Assembly (NCBI RefSeq): GCF_002217355.1 | Contig: NZ_MUHA01000001.1 | Location: 1 to 64,000 of the forward strand | Length of the DNA: 64,000 bases | Reading direction: 5' to 3' | From: Flavobacterium oncorhynchi | GTDB lineage: Bacteria; Bacteroidota; Bacteroidia; Flavobacteriales; Flavobacteriaceae | Part shown: one piece after another, positions 8,666 to 16,392 of the stretch | Layout of the letters: each line of letters opens with the position of its first letter | How positions within the stretch are numbered: the stretch's first letter is position 1 | Notes under the pieces: model-generated | Told to the model about the DNA's origin: nothing | The model's database searches: none | The model's input: the letters and a program-made list of their open reading frames with translations, nothing else | Translations under genes and position numbers: made by a program

Positions 8666-9766
8666 ATGGGATTAATTAAAGATATTTACTCGGTTTCTTT
8701 CTACGAAAAATTTAGTCAGGCTGTAGCCGAAGTGCATCCAACATTCAACAAACAAAAATTTATTGAAGCAATTTATGAAGGTGATTTTGCTCAAAAAGAA
8801 TGGAAAGAAAGAATGAAACATACCACAGTTGTATTTCATCAATTTATGCCGCAAAATTTCCCAGAAGCTGTTTCTCTAATTGACAAAATCATTGAGAATT
8901 TAAAGAAAAATAATTTCACAGACAGCAATCTGGCTTTTATCTTCTTTGCCGATTATATCGAAATTTACGGTTTAGACGATTTTAAAACTTCGACGAAAGC
9001 CTTTGTTTCTATAACACAATTTATAAGCTGTGAATTTGCTGTTCGTCCTATTATTCTAAAATACAAAGAGCAAATGATCGACGAAATGGTAAAATGGTCA
9101 CAGCACGAAAATCACCACGTACGTCGCTTAGCCAGCGAAGGCTCGCGCCCAAGATTACCGTGGGCAATGGCAATTCCGTTCTTGAAAAATGATCCTTCTT
9201 CTATCCTGCCTATTTTAGAAAACCTAAAAAACGATCCTTCCGAATATGTCCGAAGAAGTGTTGCTAATAACTTAAATGATATTGCAAAAGATAATCCGCA
9301 AATTGTATTAGAAATCGCTTCTAGATGGAAAGGTCAAAACAAAGAAACCGACGGAATCATCAAACATGGCTGCCGAACTTTATTAAAACAAGGACATCCT
9401 GAAATTTTAAGTCATTATGGTTTAGAAAGCACAAATATTGAACTTTCGTCATTTGCAGTTAAAACACCTGTTGTAAAAATCGGCGATTATCTGCAGTTTC
9501 ACTTTCATTTAAATAACAAAAATGAAGAACCCAAAACCATTCGTTTAGAATATGCCGTTCATTACAAAAAAGCAAAAGGACATTTGGCTAAAAAAGTTTT
9601 CAAAATAAGCGAGAAAGTTTACCATCCGAATCAATTAACCAAAATTGAAAGAAACCAATCTTTCAAATTAATTACAACAAGAGTTTTTCATACAGGAACG
9701 CATCAATTGTCGATTATTATTAATGGAACGGAAAGTGAAGTTTTAGAATTTGAATTGATTGATTAA
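8666..9766 (+). CDS. DNA alkylation repair (AlkD-like, HEAT-repeat) protein
   Basis: A 366-residue soluble protein that starts MGLIKDIYSVSFYEKF. The middle is made of HEAT-like helical repeats, including HHVRRLASEGSRPRLPWA and DPSEYVRRSVANNLNDIAKDNP, the pattern of bacterial DNA alkylation repair enzymes of the AlkC/AlkD group. A C-terminal region (after ~260) is beta-rich, which is AlkC-like rather than minimal AlkD. The expected role is removal of alkylated purines. The start follows from the promoter position; an in-frame TTG 24 bases upstream lies inside the -7 box. The gene stands alone, followed by a long extragenic palindrome. Confidence 0.85.
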   Translation: MGLIKDIYSVSFYEKFSQAVAEVHPTFNKQKFIEAIYEGDFAQKEWKERMKHTTVVFHQFMPQNFPEAVSLIDKIIENLKKNNFTDSNLAFIFFADYIEIYGLDDFKTSTKAFVSITQFISCEFAVRPIILKYKEQMIDEMVKWSQHENHHVRRLASEGSRPRLPWAMAIPFLKNDPSSILPILENLKNDPSEYVRRSVANNLNDIAKDNPQIVLEIASRWKGQNKETDGIIKHGCRTLLKQGHPEILSHYGLESTNIELSSFAVKTPVVKIGDYLQFHFHLNNKNEEPKTIRLEYAVHYKKAKGHLAKKVFKISEKVYHPNQLTKIERNQSFKLITTRVFHTGTHQLSIIINGTESEVLEFELID

Positions 9767-9794
9767 ACACAAATTACCCCAGTTTAATGGGCTA

Positions 9795-9900
9795 TTTTGT
9801 CATTTCGACGAAGGAGAAATCTCCAAGAGTAGCTCCGCAACGAAAACCCAATCTTTGTAGAGTTTCTTGCGAAGATTTCTCCTTCATCGAAATGACAAAA
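9795..9900. repeat. Extragenic palindrome, GTCATTTCGACGAAGGAGAAATC family, copy 1
   Basis: Two 28-base arms (9795-9822 and 9873-9900) are inverted copies with one mismatch, around a 50-base core. The same outer sequence forms the arms of the element at 14660-14758. No transposase is present, so it looks like a REP-type non-autonomous repeat. It lies downstream of the DNA repair gene and may act as a transcript end. Confidence 0.8.
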
Positions 9901-10013
9901 AAACGTGACAAATAGATAAATTTGAAAAAACATACATTTTCACTACTTTTATAAATAATACAAAAAACAACCTTTCTTAATCTAAATTAAGTTACAGACA
10001 AGCGCCGTTGCTT

Positions 10014-10021
10014 TAATTTTG
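10014..10021 (+). promoter_or_regulatory. -7 promoter element TAATTTTG
   Basis: Matches TAnnTTTG, 26 bases before the pirin start. It is likely the promoter of the pirin-osmC-GNAT run. No good -33 box is seen. Confidence 0.45.
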
Positions 10022-10047
10022 TTTTCAAATCAAATAAAAAATACCAC

Positions 10048-10929
10048 ATGTCAAATATCAGTTTAATTATCGAAGAACGTGCTGCCAATATTGGCAACTT
10101 CATGGTAGGTCGTTTACTCCCTTTCCGTGAAAAAAGAGCTGTTGGTCCATTTGTATTTATCGATCATATGGGACCTGCACATTTAAGTGATCATGAAAAT
10201 ATGGATGTTCCTCCGCATCCGCATATCGGACTTTCGACTTTGACATTCTTGTTTGAAGGAAGCATTATGCACCGTGATAGTTTAGGAACCGAATTGGAAA
10301 TAAAACCCGGTGCCGTAAACTGGATGACAGCTGGAAAAGGAATCGTTCACTCTGAAAGAACGCCAGAATATTTAAGACATTCAGACAAAATGCTCCACGG
10401 ATTACAGATTTGGGTGGCGCTTCCAAAAGAATTGGAGCAAATGGATCCGAATTTCACACATGTTGAAGCAGATGATATTCCTGCTTGGGAAGAAGACGGA
10501 GTTTCATACAAATTAATTGCTGGTGAAGCCTTTGGGAAAAAATCTCCAGTTCCTGTTTATAGTCCGCTTTATTTTATTGAGATCAAAAGTAAAGAAGCTA
10601 AAAAAATCAATATTGGAAGTCATCTATTTGGCGAAAGTGGCTTGTACATTCTTGAAGGAAGCATCAAAAGCGGAGAACATATTTACGACCCAAAACAAAT
10701 TTTAATTACAAAAGACAGTACACTTTGTGAGTTTGAAATTGCCGAAAATTCAACTGTTTATATCTTTGGCGGACAACCGTTTCCTGAAGAACATTTTATC
10801 TTTTGGAACTTCGTTTCATCAGATAAAAACCTCATCGAAAAAGCCAAACTAGACTGGACAGCACAGACTTTTCCAAAAGTTCCAGGCGAAACCGAATTCG
10901 TTCCGTTACCTGAACCAAGAATCAAATAA
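10048..10929 (+). CDS. Pirin family protein
   Basis: A 293-residue bicupin. The N-terminal cupin has the pirin metal site: PFVFIDHMGP, DVPPHPHIGLSTLTFLFEG and the HRDSLG segment, with His in HPHIG and the later KGIVHSE supplying ligands. The C-terminal half (about 170-293) is a second, degenerate cupin. Pirins include quercetin dioxygenases and redox-sensing regulators, so the substrate is open. An OsmC gene follows after 3 bases and a GNAT gene 5 bases further. The three likely form one unit related to oxidative or chemical stress, judged by gene company only. Confidence 0.93.
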   Translation: MSNISLIIEERAANIGNFMVGRLLPFREKRAVGPFVFIDHMGPAHLSDHENMDVPPHPHIGLSTLTFLFEGSIMHRDSLGTELEIKPGAVNWMTAGKGIVHSERTPEYLRHSDKMLHGLQIWVALPKELEQMDPNFTHVEADDIPAWEEDGVSYKLIAGEAFGKKSPVPVYSPLYFIEIKSKEAKKINIGSHLFGESGLYILEGSIKSGEHIYDPKQILITKDSTLCEFEIAENSTVYIFGGQPFPEEHFIFWNFVSSDKNLIEKAKLDWTAQTFPKVPGETEFVPLPEPRIK

Positions 10930-10932
10930 ATT

Positions 10933-11328
10933 ATGAAAACAATATCAGCACAAATAGATACTCGTTTGTATCGCACCGAAATAACATCATCCAGCGGAAA
11001 TATTGTAATCGCTGATGAACCTCAAGAAGTTGGAGGAAAAAATCTCGGTTTTAGTCCGTCAGAGCTTTTAGCATCTGCATTAGCGTCTTGTACTTTGATT
11101 ACATTGCGAATGTACATTAATCGCAAACAATGGGACGTTTCTGAAATCAATGTAAAAGTAGATTTTGAAAGAGACAGCCATCAAAACATTTCTCTATTTA
11201 CAAGAAAAATCGAAGTTACAGGCGAAGTCGATGAAAAACAACGACAACGATTAGAGACAATTGCAAACAGCTGTCCGATACACAAAACATTAACAAACTC
11301 AATCGAAATTAAAACCACCTTAATATAA
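10933..11328 (+). CDS. OsmC/Ohr family peroxide-reducing protein
   Basis: A 131-residue protein of the OsmC fold, which reduces organic hydroperoxides using two cysteines. Both are visible: C53 in LLASALASCTLITLRMY and C114 in ANSCPIHKTL. The glycine-rich GGKNLGFSPSELL segment before the first cysteine is typical. It is cytosolic, in the YhfA-like rather than the Ohr subgroup judging by the short N-terminus. It starts three bases after pirin. Confidence 0.92.
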   Translation: MKTISAQIDTRLYRTEITSSSGNIVIADEPQEVGGKNLGFSPSELLASALASCTLITLRMYINRKQWDVSEINVKVDFERDSHQNISLFTRKIEVTGEVDEKQRQRLETIANSCPIHKTLTNSIEIKTTLI

Positions 11329-11333
11329 TCATC

Positions 11334-11618
11334 ATGGAAATTCAACAAATAAACGATACAAGAAGAGGTTACTTTGAAGCTGTAGAAGACGGAAAAGAAG
11401 CTGGAAAAATGACTTATACTTGGGCAGGAGACACAAAATTTATTATTGATCACACCGAAGTAAACCCAGATTTTAACGGAAAAGGTGTTGGTAAAAAACT
11501 AGTTATGGCTGCTGTAGAATATGCCAGAACTAATAATTTTAAAATTATTCCGCTTTGTCCTTTTGCAAAAAGTGTTTTTGATAAGGTTGAGGAAATTCGT
11601 GATGTACTTTTTTCTTGA
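11334..11618 (+). CDS. Small GNAT-family N-acetyltransferase
   Basis: A 94-residue acetyltransferase of the short YjdJ-like GNAT branch. The acetyl-CoA-binding motif lies near residues 44-55 (DFNGKGVGKKLVMAAVEYAR) and the sequence ends IIPLCPFAKSVFDK, where these small members commonly carry an active-site cysteine. The acceptor is unknown. It is the last gene of the pirin-osmC-GNAT run, followed by a terminator hairpin. Confidence 0.9.
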   Translation: MEIQQINDTRRGYFEAVEDGKEAGKMTYTWAGDTKFIIDHTEVNPDFNGKGVGKKLVMAAVEYARTNNFKIIPLCPFAKSVFDKVEEIRDVLFS

Positions 11619-11663
11619 GTTACAAAGGTTCAAAGTGACAAAGGTTCAGAGGTTTTAGTATAG

Positions 11664-11690
11664 AGACGCACAACAGTGCGTCTTTTTTTA
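11664..11690 (+). terminator. Terminator of pirin-osmC-GNAT unit
   Basis: 8-bp GC-rich stem (AGACGCAC / GTGCGTCT) with an AACA loop and a run of T. It is flanked on both sides by related AAAGGTTCAAAG-type repeats (11625-11750), a common intergenic decoration in the genus. Confidence 0.8.
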
Positions 11691-11779
11691 TTTGATCATT
11701 TCTTTAAAAACTTTGTCCCTTTGAACCTTTGAGCCTTTGCCCCTTAAAAACAAAATTTTCAAATTTCCGCGAAAACTCG

Positions 11780-11787
11780 TATATTTG
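11780..11787 (+). promoter_or_regulatory. -7 promoter element TATATTTG
   Basis: Matches TAnnTTTG, 21 bases before the adenosine deaminase start. Confidence 0.5.
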
Positions 11788-11808
11788 CGCGTAATTTAAA
11801 CTTAGAGT

Positions 11809-13224
11809 ATGACAAGGATAATTACGCTTTTCTGTATTTTTATAGCACAAATCGGCTTTTCTCAAACAGCTGAAAGTTATTTAGAAAAAATCAGAAATAA
11901 TGAAGCTCTCTTAACAGCTTTCTTTCAACAAATGCCAAAAGGAGGCGATTTACACCACCATTTTTCAGGATCAATTTATGCAGAACCTCTTTTAGAAAGA
12001 GCGATTGCAGAAAACTTTTATTTGAATGTAGAAACTATGGCAGTTTCTAAAACAAAACCTGCTAATGGAAACTGGGATAGCTTCTCTTCTCTTAAAGAAA
12101 AAGGAAAACTAGACTATTACGAACAGCAAATTATGCAGACTTGGTCTATCAAGGATTATAATGGTTCTGTACCGTCTGATGATCAGTTTTTTGATTCTTT
12201 TATGAAATTCGAACCAACTATCGCGGATCATTTTGCAGAAGGAATGCTTGAATTAAAAAAGCGTGCTATTTCAGAAAATGTAAGTTATATTGAAACTCAA
12301 TTATCAACGATTCCGTCTGACATGAACGTTTCTGATTTAGCAGATTTCAATACAAAATTACGTCAGGCTGCAACACAAAAAGATGAAAAAGCAGTTTTAA
12401 AACTTTTAGATGAATTGTATAAATCGCTTCAACAAAAAGATGCCAAAAAATATGCTTTAGATTTCAACAACAATTTTATAGCAAAACTGCATAAAGACTT
12501 AAAAATGGATGACGAAAAATTCACAATGCGTTATCAAAACTTTGTGCTGCGTTTTATGGATCCTGTAGACTTGTTTAAAAACTTAGTTATTGCTTTTATT
12601 TCTTCTAACGAAAGCAAGCTGACTGCGGGTGTAAACATAGTTTCTCCGGAACACGGACAAAATTCTATGAAAGATTACTGGCTTCACATGGTGATGTTTA
12701 AATATTGTCATTCAAAATTTCCTGACGTAAAATACACGCTTCACGCAGGCGAATTGACTTTAGGTTTGGTTCAGCCAGAAGATTTAACTTGGCATATAAA
12801 TGATGCGATTTATATCGCTGGTGCAAACAGAATTGGTCACGGAGTTGATATTGCTTACGAAGCAAATTCATATGATTTATTGAAATATATGTCTAAAAAC
12901 AATATTCCAATTGAGATCAATTTAGCCAGCAATGAGTTTATATTAAAAGTAAAAGAAAACAGACATCCATTTACCCTTTACAAAGAATTTAATGTACCTA
13001 TCGTAATCAGCACAGACGATGCAGGAATTTTAAGAACTAATATGACAGAACAATATGTTTTATTAGCCAAAAGATATCCTGACGTGAATTACGAAACGAT
13101 TAAAAAATACGTTTACAACAGCATCAATTACAGTTTCATTCAAGATACATCAGTAAAAAAACAATTAATCAAAGATTTAGATACTCGTTTTAAAACTTTT
13201 GAAGCTAAGTTTTCTAAAAACTAA
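11809..13224 (+). CDS. Secreted adenosine deaminase
   Basis: A 471-residue zinc aminohydrolase expected to convert adenosine to inosine and ammonia. It has signal peptide MTRIITLFCIFIAQIGFSQ, so it acts in the periplasm or outside. All catalytic blocks of the family are present: DLHHHFSGS with ligands H49 and H51, LHAGEL with the catalytic Glu, RIGHGVD, and STDDAGI with the zinc-binding Asp. It is longer than the ~340-residue cytosolic enzyme because of an insertion of roughly 100 residues after the first motif, as in secreted ADGF-like forms. It likely salvages extracellular nucleosides. It has its own promoter. Confidence 0.92.
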   Translation: MTRIITLFCIFIAQIGFSQTAESYLEKIRNNEALLTAFFQQMPKGGDLHHHFSGSIYAEPLLERAIAENFYLNVETMAVSKTKPANGNWDSFSSLKEKGKLDYYEQQIMQTWSIKDYNGSVPSDDQFFDSFMKFEPTIADHFAEGMLELKKRAISENVSYIETQLSTIPSDMNVSDLADFNTKLRQAATQKDEKAVLKLLDELYKSLQQKDAKKYALDFNNNFIAKLHKDLKMDDEKFTMRYQNFVLRFMDPVDLFKNLVIAFISSNESKLTAGVNIVSPEHGQNSMKDYWLHMVMFKYCHSKFPDVKYTLHAGELTLGLVQPEDLTWHINDAIYIAGANRIGHGVDIAYEANSYDLLKYMSKNNIPIEINLASNEFILKVKENRHPFTLYKEFNVPIVISTDDAGILRTNMTEQYVLLAKRYPDVNYETIKKYVYNSINYSFIQDTSVKKQLIKDLDTRFKTFEAKFSKN

Positions 13225-13468
13225 TCTGTGCGAAAATTTCACACAGATTTTGCAGATTTAAGCTGATAAACGCAGATTTTTTCAAACCAAAATATTAAAA
13301 ATAAAATCAGCCAAATCTGCTAAATCTGCGAGAGGATATTTTTTTTCTCGCAGATTTAGCAGATCAAGCAGATTAAAATTTAATAAAAAACCCTTTTAAT
13401 CTGTGAAATCTGTGGCTAAAAAATAAATTCGCGACAATTACTGTAATTCGTGGCAAAAAACAGAACTA
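13225..13468. repeat. Intergenic repeat block with 19-bp hairpin
   Basis: The gap between the deaminase and rlmH is filled with reiterated AATCTGCnAAATCTGC-like words. At 13315-13333 and 13346-13364 they form a perfect 19-bp inverted repeat with a 12-base loop, followed by further AATCTGTGAAATCTGTGG and AATTCGTGGC copies. No open frame is present. A weaker relative of these words occurs at about 8500-8580. Confidence 0.75.
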
Positions 13469-13942
13469 ATGAACATCAAACTCATCGCAATAGGCAAAAC
13501 AGACAATAAATCGCTTCAAACTTTGATTGACGATTATACCAAACGTTTGTCGTTTTACATCAAATTTGATTTGGAAATTATTCCCGATATCAAAAACGTA
13601 AAAAACTTATCTGAAAGTCAGCAAAAAGAAAAAGAAGGTGAATTGATTCTGTCGAAACTTTCGCCAACGGATCAATTGATTTTATTGGATGAAAACGGAA
13701 AAAACTTCTCGAGTGTTGGTTTTTCTGAAGAATTGCAAAAGAAAATGAATTCTGGCGTAAAAACACTAGTTTTCGTAATTGGAGGTCCTTACGGATTTTC
13801 GGAAACGGTTTATAAAAAAGCACAAGGAAAGGTTTCACTTTCACTAATGACGTTTTCGCACCAAATGGTTCGGTTGTTTTTTATCGAGCAATTGTACCGC
13901 GGATTTACGATTTTACGAAATGAACCTTATCATCATCAGTAA
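13469..13942 (+). CDS. rlmH: 23S rRNA (pseudouridine1915-N3)-methyltransferase RlmH
   Basis: SPOUT methyltransferase that methylates pseudouridine 1915 of 23S rRNA in assembled ribosomes. The 157-residue length is standard. The SAM-binding knot shows FVIGGPYGFSE near residue 105 and the C-terminus carries the invariant EQLYRGFTILRNEPYHHQ. The start MNIKLIAIGKTDNKSL is conserved. It stands alone here, with an intergenic repeat block before it and no terminator seen after it. Confidence 0.97.
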   Translation: MNIKLIAIGKTDNKSLQTLIDDYTKRLSFYIKFDLEIIPDIKNVKNLSESQQKEKEGELILSKLSPTDQLILLDENGKNFSSVGFSEELQKKMNSGVKTLVFVIGGPYGFSETVYKKAQGKVSLSLMTFSHQMVRLFFIEQLYRGFTILRNEPYHHQ

Positions 13943-13982
13943 AGGTTAATCGTTGATTCGTTTAATCGTTTAATCGCAATTT

Positions 13983-14630
13983 TTAGAAAACAAACTCTTC
14001 ATCTTCGTTTATAAAAACAAACGGAATCTTTTTATCAATAATTGTTTTTACAAGAATTTTAGATTGAATATAATCTCCATAACTCATGTTTTTATCATAT
14101 GAAAATGTAATTTGAGCTTTTGGATTTATAACCAAACTATCCAAAAATGGCTTTAAATTCCTTTTAGGAAAATCATACGTTTTTCTTCCGCTGTATTGTA
14201 TCATTCCGTTCTTCTTAAAATACAACTGACTTCTATTATTGGCAATTTCCATTTTATAATACACTTTCGTGAAAGGAAGAAAAGCTAAATTCTTCCCGAT
14301 TGAATCTGCGTATGAATAATAATTTTCAGCATTTTCGTTTTTGTGGGCACTGTCCGCTCTTTTCTTTTCCTGCATTTTGATAACCTGCGGAATTACCATT
14401 TTCAAAGGCAAACGCTTATCGATATTGAAAATCCAATTGGTCGAAATAATAGCACTTTTTCGGTTTAAATCAGCGATAGTATCTTTTCCTTCCATTTTAA
14501 AAAAGATATAAATCGGCGAATGATCTTGTACGTCTTTTACAATTGAAACATCTGATTTTGGAAGTAAAACGTCTTCTTTTTTTCCGCAGGAGAAAAGTAG
14601 AAAAGCTATAATTATAGTAAAGTATTTCAT
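13983..14630 (-). CDS. Hypothetical lipoprotein
   Basis: A 215-residue protein with a lipoprotein signal MKYFTIIIAFLLFSCGKKEDV. The residues just after the lipidated Cys (GKKED) resemble the charged surface-export signals described for Bacteroidetes lipoproteins, so it may be outer-leaflet facing. The mature part is a mixed alpha/beta sequence with a glutamate-rich end (NEDEEFVF). I do not recognise the family. It is a monocistronic gene next to an extragenic palindrome. Confidence 0.75.
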   Translation of the reverse strand: MKYFTIIIAFLLFSCGKKEDVLLPKSDVSIVKDVQDHSPIYIFFKMEGKDTIADLNRKSAIISTNWIFNIDKRLPLKMVIPQVIKMQEKKRADSAHKNENAENYYSYADSIGKNLAFLPFTKVYYKMEIANNRSQLYFKKNGMIQYSGRKTYDFPKRNLKPFLDSLVINPKAQITFSYDKNMSYGDYIQSKILVKTIIDKKIPFVFINEDEEFVF

Positions 14631-14659
14631 ATTTGTTTGTTTTTAAACTCAAAGTATAT

Positions 14660-14758
14660 GTCATTTCGACGAAGGAGAAATCACACTAGTATTTCCTGAG
14701 AGAAATTCGCCAATCTTTGTCGATTCTGCAACGAAGATTTCTCCTTCGTCGAAATGAC
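14660..14758. repeat. Extragenic palindrome, GTCATTTCGACGAAGGAGAAATC family, copy 2
   Basis: Perfect 23-base inverted arms (14660-14682 and 14736-14758) around a 53-base core. The arms share their sequence with copy 1 at 9795-9900; the cores differ apart from short words such as CAATCTTTGT. It lies between the upstream end of the lipoprotein gene and the 3' end of folP. Confidence 0.8.
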
Positions 14759-14778
14759 AAACCAGGCGATTATTTCAA

Positions 14779-15603
14779 TTATAAATCTAATTTATTAAAC
14801 AAAGTAATGCATTCAACCGCTTCTTTCACATCATGCACACGAAGAATTTTAGCACCTTTTGTCAAAGCAATTGTATTTAAGAATGTTGTTCCGTTTAAAG
14901 CTTCTTGCGGTGTAATATCAAGTGTTTTATAAATCATTGATTTTCTAGAAATCCCAGCTAAAACTGGTAATTCTAAAAGGTTAAAAAGTTCCATTTTCTG
15001 CATAACCTCATAATTCTGATCGGTTGTTTTGGCAAAACCAAAACCTGGATCGAGAATCAAATCATTAATTCCTAAACTTCTCGCTTTTTGCACTTTTTCA
15101 GAAAAATAAAAAAGCATTTCTTTTACAATATCATGGTACTGGGTCAAACTCTGCATCGTTTGCGGATTGCCGCGCATATGCATCATAATGTACGGAACGT
15201 TATATTTCGCTATGACATCAAACATTTTATTGTCTAATTCTCCCGCTGCAATATCGTTTATAATCGCTGCGCCGCTTTCTATACTTGCTTTTGCAACTTC
15301 GGCTCTAAAAGTATCAATTGATAATAATGATTGCGGAAAATGCTTTAAAATTAATTCGATAGCTGGAACAATTCGATCGATTTCTTCTTGCTCAGAAACA
15401 AATTCAGCACTTGGTTTACTTGAATAAGCGCCAATATCTATAAAAGTTGCGCCTTCAGAAAGCATTTTACCAACCTGCGAAATAATATCGTCTTCATTTT
15501 TATATTTTCCTCCATCAAAGAAAGAATTCGGCGTAACATTCAAAATCCCCATAACTTTAGGAATCGATAAATCTATAAGTTCGCCTTTGCAGTTAATCGT
15601 CAT
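14779..15603 (-). CDS. folP: Dihydropteroate synthase
   Basis: Condenses 6-hydroxymethyl-dihydropterin pyrophosphate with p-aminobenzoate in folate synthesis; the target of sulfonamides. It is a 274-residue TIM barrel. Conserved blocks: GILNVTPNSFFDGGKY with the phosphate-binding Asn, GAYSSKP in the pABA loop, LSIDTFRAEVA, IINDIAAG, MHMRGNPQTM, LILDPGFGFAKT and GISRKSMI. No deviation from the catalytic set is apparent. It is divergent from the DUF1599 gene, with a 147-base gap carrying TTTCAAGTTT-type inverted repeats. Confidence 0.96.
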   Translation of the reverse strand: MTINCKGELIDLSIPKVMGILNVTPNSFFDGGKYKNEDDIISQVGKMLSEGATFIDIGAYSSKPSAEFVSEQEEIDRIVPAIELILKHFPQSLLSIDTFRAEVAKASIESGAAIINDIAAGELDNKMFDVIAKYNVPYIMMHMRGNPQTMQSLTQYHDIVKEMLFYFSEKVQKARSLGINDLILDPGFGFAKTTDQNYEVMQKMELFNLLELPVLAGISRKSMIYKTLDITPQEALNGTTFLNTIALTKGAKILRVHDVKEAVECITLFNKLDL

Positions 15604-15690
15604 CGTTTGTTTTGTTTCAAGTTTCAGGTTTCAAGTTATCACCGTTAACACTTTGTTTAGAAAAAACTTGAAACAAAGAAAACACTAAAC

Positions 15691-15721
15691 TTGAAACTCT
15701 TTAATTTAATCCTTATTTTTG
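15691..15721 (+). promoter_or_regulatory. Promoter of DUF1599 gene
   Basis: TTG at 15691-15693, a 20-base spacer and TATTTTTG at 15714-15721 fit the Bacteroidetes promoter layout. The start codon follows 29 bases later. Confidence 0.6.
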
Positions 15722-15750
15722 GAAAAATTTTAGCAAATATACAGCAATAA

Positions 15751-16293
15751 ATGAAGAATACTTCTCAAGAATTTGATAATGTAATCACGGTTTGCCGAAC
15801 CTTATTTATCAATAAAATGAAAGATTACGGCAGTGCGTGGAGAATTTTAAGACTTCCATCGTTGACGGATCAAATTTTCATAAAAGCACAAAGAATCAGA
15901 AGCTTACAAGAAAACGATGTTCGCAAAGTTGATGAAGATGAAAAAGGAGAATTTATCGGGATCATCAATTATTCTATTATGGCTTTAATTCAGTTAGAAT
16001 TAGGAGTTGTTGACCAGCCTGATCTTGATGTTGAAAAAGCAACTGAATTATATGATGCTAAAGTAAAACTTACTAAAGATCTAATGGAAGCCAAAAATCA
16101 TGATTACGGAGAAGCATGGCGTGATATGCGTGTGAGCTCTTTAACTGATTTAATTCTTCAAAAACTGCTTCGCGTAAAACAAATTGAAGATAACAAAGGT
16201 GCAACTTTAGTTTCTGAAGGCATTGACGCTAATTATCAGGATATGATTAATTACGCTGTTTTTGCTTTAATCTTAAACCCAATAAACAAATAA
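15751..16293 (+). CDS. DUF1599 protein with internal duplication
   Basis: A 180-residue cytosolic protein made of two copies of one module. DYGSAWRILRLPSLTDQI (residues 25-42) and DYGEAWRDMRVSSLTDLI (118-135) align, and each is followed by an Arg/Lys-rich helix and an INYSIMALI or INYAVFALI segment. Function is not established; the fold is likely all-helical and nucleotide-pyrophosphatase-like, but that is inference. It lies just upstream of the DoxX/thioredoxin gene and close to tpiA and folP. Confidence 0.88.
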   Translation: MKNTSQEFDNVITVCRTLFINKMKDYGSAWRILRLPSLTDQIFIKAQRIRSLQENDVRKVDEDEKGEFIGIINYSIMALIQLELGVVDQPDLDVEKATELYDAKVKLTKDLMEAKNHDYGEAWRDMRVSSLTDLILQKLLRVKQIEDNKGATLVSEGIDANYQDMINYAVFALILNPINK

Positions 16294-16309
16294 ATTTCCA
16301 ATTTTTATC

Positions 16310-16323
16310 CCGATAGCTATCGG
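16310..16323. repeat. 14-bp palindrome CCGATAGCTATCGG
   Basis: Perfect palindrome in the 99-base gap between the DUF1599 gene and the DoxX gene. It is flanked by inverted ATTTCCAATT / AATTGGAATTT words. No T-run follows, so it is not a clear terminator. CCCGATAGCTATCGGGA-like words are common between flavobacterial genes. Confidence 0.55.
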
Positions 16324-16392
16324 AACCAAAATCCAAATAAAGAATTGGAATTTGGGATTTTCTTATTGAAATTTAAATTTTAAATATTTGCC

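Noticed and set aside
9795..9900. Insertion-sequence ends
   Set aside because: The arms enclose only 50 bases with no transposase and no clear target duplication, so it is treated as an extragenic palindrome.
16310..16323. Terminator at the CCGATAGCTATCGG palindrome
   Set aside because: No T-run follows on either strand and the stem has no loop; it is listed only as a repeat.
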